DNA of 33,959 nucleotides. It comes from Candidatus Aenigmatarchaeota archaeon (GTDB lineage Archaea; Aenigmatarchaeota; Aenigmatarchaeia; JACPZZ01). The position numbers and the translations under genes are program-made. The stretch spans positions 1 through 33,959 of the forward strand of contig JACPZZ010000008.1 of NCBI GenBank assembly GCA_016195275.1, written 5' to 3'. The notes beneath the pieces were generated by a model that saw nothing but the letters and a program-made list of their open reading frames with translations, did no database searches and was not told the origin of the DNA. The stretch's first letter is position 1. Every line of letters begins with the position of its first letter. Of this stretch, positions 14,556 to 22,045 are shown piece after piece.

Positions 14556-15991
14556 ACTACGCTTTTTGCGTCTTTCCCGCAGGACACGCATTTGGCAAAA
14601 ATTTTTTCCTGCTTTCCGAATAAAGTCCCGCGAATGTCGGCCTGCGCCTTATTTTTTATTTCTTCCGCGCACCCCGATTTTTCGCACCAGTTGGTGCGGA
14701 TTAAACCGCCTTTATCGTCAAGCAGGGATTTCATTTCGTTGAAATGGCTTGCGTCACGGATGTTTTTGCGGAAAAACTCGTCCGCTTTTTTCATAATGCC
14801 GCTTTGCATTCCTTCCAATATCTTTGTTATATGATCTGCGGTTTTCTTTTCTTCAACGGTCATTTTCTCTCCTGTGTCGCGGCGAACAAGCACGACTTTC
14901 TTCAATTTTATGTCGCGAGGGCCTATCTCTACCCTAACGGGCGCGCCTTTCAGCTCCAAATAATTGAATTTCCATCCGGGCGTGTAATTGTCGCGCGCAT
15001 CGATTGTGACGCGCAGGCCCTTTGCTTCCAAAGATTTTTTGACAGTTTCGCACTTTTGCAAAACTTCCTTTTTGTCTTTTTCGAATAAAATCGGAACTAT
15101 TGCGGCATCGATAGGGGAGATTGCAGGAGGTATTACCAGGCCTTTGTCGTCGCCGTGCATTGCCACCAAGGCGCCGAATATGCGCCATACTGCAGGGCCG
15201 TAGCAGGTCTGCCATGCGTGGGTTTTTTTCTCGTTTTCATCCAGGAACTTTATATCAAAAGCCTTTGAGAAATTCTGTCCGAGCATATGAGTTGAAGGAA
15301 GCTGTATGATCTTTCCGTCAGGCATTACAGAATCCGCTGCGAATGTGTTAACCGCGCCCGCGAACGTGTCGTGCTTCGGACGTATTAAAAACAAAAACGG
15401 CAGACCGAACATCTTATGCACGATATTTTCCGTTGTCTCCATGTCCTCCTTCACCTGTGCGAGTGCCTCGCGCTCGCTTGCGAAGACGTCGTGCGCCTCT
15501 ATCCAGAAAAACTCGCGGCCGCGGATAAACGGGCGCGTGGCTTTGCCTTCGTAGCGCCATACCTGGCAGCTTTGGTACATTTTCAGCGGCAGGTCTTTCC
15601 AGCCCTGGATCCACAAAGCGAACATGGTGTACATCGCTGTCTCGGATGTCGGGCGCAAGGCTAAACGCTCCTCAAATCTCTTGCCGTCGCTTCCGCCTTC
15701 TGTTATCCAGAAAACCTCAGCCTTGAAGCCTTTGGCGTGTTCCGATTCCTTTTCAAAGAAAGATTCAGGTATCACCGACGGAAACCAAACCGGTTCATGG
15801 CCTTTGGCCTCGAGCTCTTTTTCAAGCAGTGAATACATATTTTTCATTATTTTTACGGACCAGGGACGGTGGACTAAAAAGCCTTTGACATTGTAACGCA
15901 TGTCCGCCAATTCGGCCTTGCTTATGACTTGCGTGTACCATTCGGAGAAGTTATCGGATTTTTTGACAGTCAACCCCTGTTCCTCGGACAT
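14534..15991 (-). CDS. proS: Prolyl-tRNA synthetase, archaeal/eukaryal type
   Basis: 485 aa, the short archaeal form without the bacterial editing insertion. Class II motifs include EPVWFPSVIPESFF, RLALRPTSETAMY (proline pocket), IRGREFFWIEAHDVFA and GDDKGLVIPP. The anticodon-binding domain follows (about 280-380). The C-terminal zinc-like domain has CEKSGC and CVSCG. A GTGATT site precedes ATG. It lies 26 nt after the stop of the tRNA-binding protein gene, so the two are probably one operon. Confidence 0.96.
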   Translation of the reverse strand: MSEEQGLTVKKSDNFSEWYTQVISKAELADMRYNVKGFLVHRPWSVKIMKNMYSLLEKELEAKGHEPVWFPSVIPESFFEKESEHAKGFKAEVFWITEGGSDGKRFEERLALRPTSETAMYTMFALWIQGWKDLPLKMYQSCQVWRYEGKATRPFIRGREFFWIEAHDVFASEREALAQVKEDMETTENIVHKMFGLPFLFLIRPKHDTFAGAVNTFAADSVMPDGKIIQLPSTHMLGQNFSKAFDIKFLDENEKKTHAWQTCYGPAVWRIFGALVAMHGDDKGLVIPPAISPIDAAIVPILFEKDKKEVLQKCETVKKSLEAKGLRVTIDARDNYTPGWKFNYLELKGAPVRVEIGPRDIKLKKVVLVRRDTGEKMTVEEKKTADHITKILEGMQSGIMKKADEFFRKNIRDASHFNEMKSLLDDKGGLIRTNWCEKSGCAEEIKNKAQADIRGTLFGKQEKIFAKCVSCGKDAKSVVYVGRAY

Positions 15992-16017
15992 AAAATCACT
16001 TACTAATTACATTCTAA

Positions 16018-16353
16018 TTAACATATCTTTGAGCCTAGTTCGATACCGTCTTCTTTATCTAATTTTAGCAACACTACATTGTTATCTTTGTCTATAACGC
16101 CTAATACCAAAACTTCTGAAACGAAGTTGGCTATTTGCTTGGCCGGGAAGCCTGTAACAGCTATTATCATTCTGTTCAGAAGCTCCTCTTTCTTATACAA
16201 TTTGGTCAGCTGTGCAGAGGATTTTTTAGTTCCGGATTTGCCGAAATCTATCCAAAGCTTATAGGCGGGCTTTTTGGCTTCCGGAAAATCTTCTACTTTC
16301 ACAACTTTACCGGCCAGTATACCCAGTTTTTCGAAATCTTCGTAAGTGGGCAT
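16018..16353 (-). CDS. CsaA-like tRNA-binding OB-fold protein
   Basis: 111 aa. Starts with FEKLGILAGKVVKVEDFPEA, KPAYKLWIDFG, later TGFPAKQIANFVSEVLVLG and ends LGSKIC, the EMAP-II/CsaA/MetRS-C-terminal OB-fold pattern. Members bind tRNA in trans or act as chaperones. The start is supported by GGTGAT about 10 nt upstream. Placement directly before proS suggests a role in delivering tRNA to a synthetase; this is inference. Confidence 0.88.
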   Translation of the reverse strand: MPTYEDFEKLGILAGKVVKVEDFPEAKKPAYKLWIDFGKSGTKKSSAQLTKLYKKEELLNRMIIAVTGFPAKQIANFVSEVLVLGVIDKDNNVVLLKLDKEDGIELGSKIC

Positions 16354-16554
16354 TAGAAATCACCAAGAAATCCGGCGGCTAAACAAAACGAGAATCTTTC
16401 ATTCTGGAAGGCGTCCGCCCTTCTTTGCCGTCACCATTTTCACTCCAATCAATGAATTGAAATGTTCAAGTTTATAAATATGAACTTTGTAACGGAACGT
16501 TACTTTCCCCGTATGTTAAATACCGACTTTCATAAAATTTATACTAGAACGGGC

Positions 16555-16959
16555 ATGGCAAAAAGATTCGCTGTTGTTATAGAGAAAGGAAAGAAAGATT
16601 ATATAGCCACGGTTGCCAAGTTATACGGCTGCTGTGTCAGGGCCAAAACACTTGATGTGCTGATGAAAAGCGTTACAAAGGCCATCAAGCATTACCTGAA
16701 GGTGGAAAAGGACATAGTGGCGGTTGATTTTGTGGGTATCCGTATCATAGAGGCCGCGAGCAGGAAATTTTGCGTTATTATGGAGAAGGATATGAAATAC
16801 TTCATAGCCTCTGTCCCTTCGTTACCTGGCTGTTTTACGCAGGCAGAAACAACTAACGGGTTAATCAAAAACATAAGAGAGGCCGCAGAGCTGTATCTTG
16901 AAGTGAAAAAAGACAATGAAAAAGTCGATTTCTTAGGCGTCCATTTCGTAGAGGTTTAG
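16555..16959 (+). CDS. Tandem-domain HicB-like antitoxin
   Basis: 134 aa from ATG 16555; TATA-like TTAAATA at about 16516 fits, and upstream in-frame ATGs lack support. Two HicB-type units sit in tandem: AKRFAVVIEKGKKDYIATVA...GC and SRKFCVIMEKDMKYFIASVPSLPGC (positions about 66-90), each followed by a helix and a FVGIRI/FLGVHF closing strand. No DNA-binding extension is present. It should bind the HicA toxin encoded 3 bases downstream. Confidence 0.85.
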   Translation: MAKRFAVVIEKGKKDYIATVAKLYGCCVRAKTLDVLMKSVTKAIKHYLKVEKDIVAVDFVGIRIIEAASRKFCVIMEKDMKYFIASVPSLPGCFTQAETTNGLIKNIREAAELYLEVKKDNEKVDFLGVHFVEV

Positions 16960-16962
16960 ATA

Positions 16963-17232
16963 ATGAGGCTTGTTCCGATTGCAGCCGTCAAACTCATAAA
17001 ACTTCTGGAAAAAATCGGTTTCAGGGCGGTCAGGCAGAAAGGAAGTCATTTAACGCTTCAGCATCCTGACGGAAGGACAACGGTTGTGCCTATACACCCC
17101 GGGAAAGAAATAAGCAAAGGCACCCTGAGCGGCATTCTTAAACAAGCAAACCTCAGTAGGGAGGAATTCTTCAAACTCCTGAAAGAACTTCTGATATTAC
17201 TAGGAATTATGCCTAAACGGGACGCCGGTTGA
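16963..17232 (+). CDS. hicA: HicA mRNA interferase toxin
   Basis: 89 aa. Double-stranded-RNA-binding-like HicA fold: VKLIKLLEKIGFRAVRQKGS, catalytic His29 in KGSHLTLQHPDG, VVPIHPGKEISKGTL and the final helix pair (ILKQANLSREEFFKLL), with a 15-residue hydrophobic tail (LLILLGIMPKRDAG). The only intact hicA of the window. Follows its antitoxin with 3 bases between stop and ATG. Confidence 0.9.
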   Translation: MRLVPIAAVKLIKLLEKIGFRAVRQKGSHLTLQHPDGRTTVVPIHPGKEISKGTLSGILKQANLSREEFFKLLKELLILLGIMPKRDAG

Positions 17233-17297
17233 AAGCCGGGTGTCATCCAATTCTTTTTATCGGAACTCCTGAATACCGCACAGATAAATACCAATTT

Positions 17298-17322
17298 GTT
17301 ATGGAACTATGTTTACCATAAC
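17298..17322. promoter_or_regulatory. Inverted repeat, possible operator before the third hicB
   Basis: GTTATGG (17298-17304) and CCATAAC (17316-17322) are inverted with an 11-nt spacer. TATA-like sequences (CTATTAAT, ATAAATTTAT) lie just downstream at 17323-17349, before ATG 17365. The spacing would suit a dimeric repressor. Which protein would bind is unknown, since the HicB proteins here lack a visible DNA-binding domain. Confidence 0.4.
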
Positions 17323-17364
17323 CTATTAATTGCCGTGCGATAAATTTATCCAGGTCCGTGAAGT

Positions 17365-17772
17365 ATGACAAAACCATTTGCTGTTGTAATTGAAAAAAAC
17401 AAAGGATTGTACACGGCATCCGTTCCCCAGCTGGATGGTTGTTACGCCAAATCCAAAACCCTTAATCAGCTTATCAAAAAAGTGAATAAAACTATCAAGC
17501 ATTATCTAAAAACGGAAAAGGATATACCTAAATCGGATTTCGTTGGTATTCGTGTAGTTGAATTGAATTCTACGAAAAGGTTTACTGTAGCAATAGAAAA
17601 ATCGGGTAAAGATTATATAGCCTCCATTCCTTCTTTTCCCGGCTGCTTTACGCAGGCGAGGTCGATAAACGATCTTATCAAGTATATCAAGGAAGCGATT
17701 ACACTTTGCTTGGATACAGGCGCGAAGCCTGCAAAGGCAGGTTTCGTGGGCGTGGAAATAATCGAGGTTTGA
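17365..17772 (+). CDS. Tandem-domain HicB-like antitoxin
   Basis: 135 aa with two HicB-type units: KPFAVVIEKNKGLYTASVPQ with LDGCYAKSKT, then KRFTVAIEKSGKDYIASIPS with FPGCFTQARS, each closing with FVGIRVVE or FVGVEIIEV. It is the best reference for the damaged copy at 11303, with which it shares 80 identical bases. It is followed by a decayed hicA, so it may now be an orphan antitoxin able to cross-bind the intact HicA at 16963. The start ATG has a TATA box about 20 nt upstream. Confidence 0.85.
   Translation: MTKPFAVVIEKNKGLYTASVPQLDGCYAKSKTLNQLIKKVNKTIKHYLKTEKDIPKSDFVGIRVVELNSTKRFTVAIEKSGKDYIASIPSFPGCFTQARSINDLIKYIKEAITLCLDTGAKPAKAGFVGVEIIEV
17669..17748 (+). repeat. 80-nt perfect repeat shared with 11616-11695 (copy 2)
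   Basis: Lies within the second HicB unit of the intact gene, encoding the DLIKYIKEAITLCLDTG region. See copy 1. Here the homology to other hicB genes continues on both sides, so this is the likely donor or the undisturbed copy. Confidence 0.9.
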
Positions 17773-17773
17773 C

Positions 17774-17978
17774 ATGAGGCTAATCCCTATAACGGCCATT
17801 AAGCTGGTAAAAATCCTGGGAAAGGCCGGCTTTAAGGCTGTCAGGCAGGACGGAAGCCACCTTAGGTTGATACATCCTGACGGCAGGGCTACGACTATTG
17901 CGATACACCGCTCGGGGGAAAGAAATTCTCATATTGCTAGGGATCTTACCTGCCAGGACACAAAAAGGTTCCGAATAA
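17774..17978 (+). pseudogene. Decayed HicA toxin: internal deletion plus one-base shift
   Basis: Starts like the intact hicA (MRLIPITAIKLVKILGKAGF, GSHLRLIHPDG with the catalytic His). After IAIHRSG the frame leaves the family. In the next frame the tail EILILLGILPARTQKGSE matches the intact copy's ELLILLGI tail and stops at 17978. Relative to the intact gene, 26 codons between two AAAGAA motifs are gone, and a run of five G at 17914-17918 carries one G too many. As written, the ORF runs on to 18118 with non-HicA sequence. Probably not a working toxin. Confidence 0.82.
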
Positions 17979-18104
17979 AATGTGAACCGTCAATAATACT
18001 TTTCTATTTCCTGTTTAGTGCCAATCTTATCTATGTTTATAGTTCTGTTGGCATAGTCCACAACAAAGAAATCCTGTTATATCGGAACCGCGAAACCACG
18101 GCTC

Positions 18105-18112
18105 TATTTAAA
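18105..18112 (+). promoter_or_regulatory. TATA box TATTTAAA for the resection operon
   Basis: Centred about 27 nt before GTG 18136, supporting a leaderless nurA start. Confidence 0.55.
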
Positions 18113-18135
18113 TTTTAACCGATATCGATTAATTG

Positions 18136-19227
18136 GTGCGTATTTTGGAAGATTTCGCCATACTTCATGCGATCGAGGAACTGATCAGGACGGCTTCAAC
18201 TGACGCGGGCAGGCCGCATTTTGAAGATCCCAGATACAAATCAAAAGAGTTTGATGCTGCGAACCTTAGGCCCGTGGAAAAGAACGCCAAAAAAATATGT
18301 TTTGTCGACGGCGGATCGGCCGTTATTATGGAAGCTCCCAACTTCGCTATTGCAGCGCATCGCGTCTATTACTCAAAATACAACGGCGTTAAACGCGAAT
18401 CTCCGAAACTTTCCAATATGATAGAATTCTTTTCGCTGACTGTTTCCAAACCGTCTTCAGGAGGCATAAACTATGATACAACCGTTTATTGTGAAGGCGA
18501 GGACGCCGAGCCTGTGATACCGGACAAAGAGGATGTTGTGTTCGATTCTTTTGACAAGACCATGACATCCGGGCCTGTAAGGGCGGATATAAGCCGCGTC
18601 GCCATGGTAGCGCGCGAATTCGCAGAATGGAAAATGATCGAACTGATAGCGCAGGGCGAGGACGCGGATATTATAGTGCGGGACGGCTCCCTGCAGACGA
18701 TCAAGACAAATGAATCCAAATATGCTAACGCTGCCGCGGCTGCGTGCGCCCAGAAAAAAATCGCGCTTTGCGGAGTTTCGAAAACATCCACGCTTCTGAC
18801 AACAACCGGCGCGGCGTTGCTGCCTACCATAAAAAATATAGCCGACAATAACGGTTTCGCGGACAAGAGCTGGTTTTATGAAAACATTGTTGAGATAAAC
18901 CATCCTGACCACGATGCGGAAATGTTTGTGGCCAAGCTGCACCCGGCTTCGGATTATGTTTTCAGGGTAGAGATAAGCAAGAAGAGCCTCGAACATGCGA
19001 AAGCCGCGGACGTTATATCCGCGCTTGCCGTCAATGCAACAGACCTGTCGTTTCCCGGTTATCCGTACGGCCTGATAAATTCGGATATGATGGGGCGTGT
19101 GCCGAACGACGAGGCGGATTATAACAGGATAAAGACAATGGCAGCCGCTTCTGCAAAGGGTGCTTTGAAGGTATTGGACGCCGGACTGAAAGCCAGGAGT
19201 GCGCACGACGTGCTGGATTCGATGTGA
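18136..19227 (+). CDS. nurA: NurA 5'-3' nuclease
   Basis: 363 aa from GTG 18136; a TTG directly before it is an alternative. The first catalytic Asp lies in [13 protein letters not shown] (D58). [10 protein letters not shown] carries the second acidic motif, and further down come [10 protein letters not shown] and the C-terminal [18 protein letters not shown], features of the NurA domain. NurA works with the HerA translocase to resect DNA ends after Mre11-Rad50 action. It overlaps the open frame of herA, the usual archaeal gene order. Confidence 0.9.
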   Translation: MRILEDFAILHAIEELIRTASTDAGRPHFEDPRYKSKEFDAANLRPVEKNAKKICFVDGGSAVIMEAPNFAIAAHRVYYSKYNGVKRESPKLSNMIEFFSLTVSKPSSGGINYDTTVYCEGEDAEPVIPDKEDVVFDSFDKTMTSGPVRADISRVAMVAREFAEWKMIELIAQGEDADIIVRDGSLQTIKTNESKYANAAAAACAQKKIALCGVSKTSTLLTTTGAALLPTIKNIADNNGFADKSWFYENIVEINHPDHDAEMFVAKLHPASDYVFRVEISKKSLEHAKAADVISALAVNATDLSFPGYPYGLINSDMMGRVPNDEADYNRIKTMAAASAKGALKVLDAGLKARSAHDVLDSM

Positions 19228-19232
19228 TTTTT

Positions 19233-20759
19233 ATGGAAGTTGTAAGCCAGATAATCAACGGAGCGCAGGGTGAGATAATACTGCGTGAAAAATCCGACAA
19301 GCCCATAGAGCTGGGCGAGATTCTGATAGCCGAAGACAGCGACAACAAAATACTTCTGCAGGTTTACGATTTGCAATACGGCTCCCAGCTGGATCCGAAG
19401 AGGATAGAGTATGCGTCCGGCCTGACCATCGAAGAAAAATGGGAGGACCTCAAATTCCACGACCAGGAGCTGAGGAATTATGTGCTGGTTAAAGCAAAGG
19501 CGCTGGCGCAGATGAAGAAAGATGACAATACGATTCTCGTGCCCAAGCGGCTGCCGAAACACTTCTCCATGGTGCGTCGATTTTCAGAGGATGACAAGGA
19601 ATTCATAGCAAAACAGGAAAACTCACTTTTACTAGGGAACCTGAGAAGCGGCTCCAAGGACCTTGGAATAAAGGTGCATATAAACGGTGTCGAGGCGTTA
19701 TCGCACCATGTTTTAGTTGCTGCGACAACAGGCCGCGGCAAGAGCAACTTCCTCAAAGTAATGCTGTGGGATGTCCTGGACAAAGACTATTGTGGAATAC
19801 TGGTGCTAGACCCACATGACGAATATTATGACGTTTTGGAGAAACACCCTGCCAGCAGGGAGAACCTTTTCTACTACACAAACAAAAAAGGGTTCGCAGG
19901 CGCCTACAGCTTACGCATAGACGTGAAAACCATAAAGCCCGACGACCTGTTTGGGGTCGTAAGCTTTACGGAGCCGCAGGAACAAGCCGTAATAAAATAC
20001 TGGAAGGCTTTCGGAGAAAACTGGCTCCTGGAAATTGCCAGGGACAAAGAATGCATTTTTGAAAAGGAAGGCGTACATCCAGGCAGTTTATCGGTCGTAC
20101 AAAGGAAAATACACACCAAGCTGGGCATACAATTCGAAGACGGGAATTTTGCGTGCGACAATGAAGTTTTCGACATATCCGGCGGCGAAAAGACGATCGA
20201 CGATGTGTGCCGCCTTTTATCCACAGGCAAAAAGGTCGTCATGGACACGTCGATGCTTATGGATGAGGCGGAACTACTGGTAGGCAGCATCATAGCCAAC
20301 CGCATACTCGAGGTTTACAAGGCGAAAAAAGCCGAGAACAGGCTGAAAGAGTTTCCCGTGGTTTCAATTGTGATAGAAGAAGCGCCGCGCGTCCTGGCCG
20401 AGAATAAAATAAACGAAGCGAACAACATTTACGCAACCATAGCGCGCGAAGGCAGGAAATTCAAAGTGGGACTGATCGCAATCACGCAGCTTTCTTCGGT
20501 CATACCAAAAGAGATAATGGCCAACATGAACACGAAAGTCATATTCGGCAACGAACTAGCCGTTGAGCGCGAGGCGATCATTTCGAGCGCTTCGCAAGAC
20601 CTTTCAAAGGACGGCAAAAACATAGCGAGCCTTAACAAAGGCGAAGCGATAATAAGTTCCATATTCACAAATTTCGCGATACCTGTAAAGGTCCCGCTGA
20701 TAGATGAATTGGCCAAGCCGGCTGCGCGCAGCCAGCCGGTCCAGAGAAAGGTAATGTGA
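19233..20759 (+). CDS. herA: HerA DNA helicase/translocase
   Basis: 508 aa from ATG 19233; an upstream GTG at 19224 overlaps the nurA stop. An N-terminal HAS barrel ([19 protein letters not shown]) precedes the FtsK/HerA ATPase core: Walker [10 protein letters not shown] (K170), [10 protein letters not shown] (Walker B-like, D193 and E197), [13 protein letters not shown], and the sensor-type [15 protein letters not shown] and NTKVIFGNE. HerA forms a hexamer that pumps duplex DNA to NurA. No odd features in the motifs. Confidence 0.95.
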   Translation: MEVVSQIINGAQGEIILREKSDKPIELGEILIAEDSDNKILLQVYDLQYGSQLDPKRIEYASGLTIEEKWEDLKFHDQELRNYVLVKAKALAQMKKDDNTILVPKRLPKHFSMVRRFSEDDKEFIAKQENSLLLGNLRSGSKDLGIKVHINGVEALSHHVLVAATTGRGKSNFLKVMLWDVLDKDYCGILVLDPHDEYYDVLEKHPASRENLFYYTNKKGFAGAYSLRIDVKTIKPDDLFGVVSFTEPQEQAVIKYWKAFGENWLLEIARDKECIFEKEGVHPGSLSVVQRKIHTKLGIQFEDGNFACDNEVFDISGGEKTIDDVCRLLSTGKKVVMDTSMLMDEAELLVGSIIANRILEVYKAKKAENRLKEFPVVSIVIEEAPRVLAENKINEANNIYATIAREGRKFKVGLIAITQLSSVIPKEIMANMNTKVIFGNELAVEREAIISSASQDLSKDGKNIASLNKGEAIISSIFTNFAIPVKVPLIDELAKPAARSQPVQRKVM

Positions 20760-20765
20760 CACAGC

Positions 20766-20772
20766 ATTAATA
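20766..20772 (+). promoter_or_regulatory. TATA-like ATTAATA before mre11
   Basis: Centred about 26 nt before ATG 20795 in the 35-nt gap between herA and mre11. It would allow separate, leaderless transcription of mre11-rad50-hydrolase. Confidence 0.4.
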
Positions 20773-20794
20773 GCTTACACGATAAGTGGTTCTT

Positions 20795-22045
20795 ATGCCC
20801 AGTTTTGCCCATATATCAGACTGCCACTTAGGCGCGTGGCGCGACAAGACGCTGCGCAAATTAAACCTTGAAGCGTTCGAAAAGGCGATGGACAAGTGCG
20901 TGGAAAAAAATGTGGATTTTATCCTGATCTGCGGCGACCTTTTTGACAAAAACATTCCAGACCTTGACATAGTGGAACAGGCCACAAGAAAGATGCGCCA
21001 GGTGCGCAATCAAGGAATAGAAATCTATGTAATATACGGATCCCACGACTACAGCCCTGCGGCCACATCAATCATAGATGTTTTGCACAGCTCCGGCCTG
21101 TTCACGAAGATAATGGACGCTGACAATGCCACGGACAAAGTAAGCCTTAAATTCCTTCATGACAAAAAAACGGGCGCCAAGATCGCGGGCATCTCCGGAA
21201 GGCGGGCGTCAATTGAAAAATATTATTACGAGATGCTGGACCGCGAGAAACTGGAAAGTGAAGGCGGGTTCAAGATCTTTGCGTTCCACATAGGTGTCAA
21301 CGAGCTGATGGGCGGAAGCATGCACACGGACGAATGCATTCCGGTCTCGTTTTTTCCGCGTAATTTTGATTATTACGCGGGAGGCCACATACACAGCAGG
21401 ACTGAAAAAAAAGAAAACGGTTACGGGCTTTTTGTCTATCCCGGTACGACGTTCGGCTGGAATTACAACGACCTTGAGAACGCAGCCAACGGCGAAGAAA
21501 GGGGTTTTTTCATAGTCGATTTTGACAGCTCTGTTAAAAACGTCGAGTTTGTAGAAACAATGAAAAACAGCGTGAAGTTGTTTGAGATTAATGCGGACAA
21601 CAAGACTACGGACGACGTTAGAAAGATGCTTGATAAAATTTGCGACGATAACAGCTTTGAAAATTGCATAACGCTGATAAAAATAAAAGGCGTTCTGGCA
21701 TCGGGCAAAAGCTCTGATATAAACACCCAGCCGGTCAGGGATAAAATCTATGCGAAAGGGGCCGTGAACGTTTTCATAAACAGGAACGCGCTTTCCTCCA
21801 AAGAATTTGACGATATAAAAATCAAAGCGGATGCGCGGGAAACCATAGAGGAACGCATATTCAGGGAGCATTCGGGGATGTGCGCTGCTTATTCGTTAAA
21901 CACGCTGAAAGGCGACGAAGGCGCCAGAAGCGCCAAAGCCGTCCTGGACGCGGCTAAAGAGGGGAAAAAAGAAAATGAAACGAAAAGCGATTACGCAGAC
22001 AGGATAGCTGCAAAAATCGCGCGAATACTCGGGGCGGGAACGTGA
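20795..22045 (+). CDS. mre11: Mre11 DNA repair nuclease
   Basis: 416 aa. Phosphodiesterase motifs: HISDCHLG (D9, H11), ICGDLFDKN (D48), YGSHDYSP (82-85), FAFHIGVNEL (His) and AGGHIHSRT. The third motif is GSHD instead of the canonical GNHD, so a Ser sits where the metal-bridging Asn normally is. The rest of the site appears complete. A capping domain (about 230-330) and a helical C-terminal Rad50-binding part follow. The gene ends with a GTGA overlap into rad50. Confidence 0.93.
   Translation: MPSFAHISDCHLGAWRDKTLRKLNLEAFEKAMDKCVEKNVDFILICGDLFDKNIPDLDIVEQATRKMRQVRNQGIEIYVIYGSHDYSPAATSIIDVLHSSGLFTKIMDADNATDKVSLKFLHDKKTGAKIAGISGRRASIEKYYYEMLDREKLESEGGFKIFAFHIGVNELMGGSMHTDECIPVSFFPRNFDYYAGGHIHSRTEKKENGYGLFVYPGTTFGWNYNDLENAANGEERGFFIVDFDSSVKNVEFVETMKNSVKLFEINADNKTTDDVRKMLDKICDDNSFENCITLIKIKGVLASGKSSDINTQPVRDKIYAKGAVNVFINRNALSSKEFDDIKIKADARETIEERIFREHSGMCAAYSLNTLKGDEGARSAKAVLDAAKEGKKENETKSDYADRIAAKIARILGAGT

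Noticed and set aside
18457-19206. 249-codon minus-strand ORF
   Set aside because: Entirely antisense to nurA, with low-quality Arg/Cys/His-rich composition.
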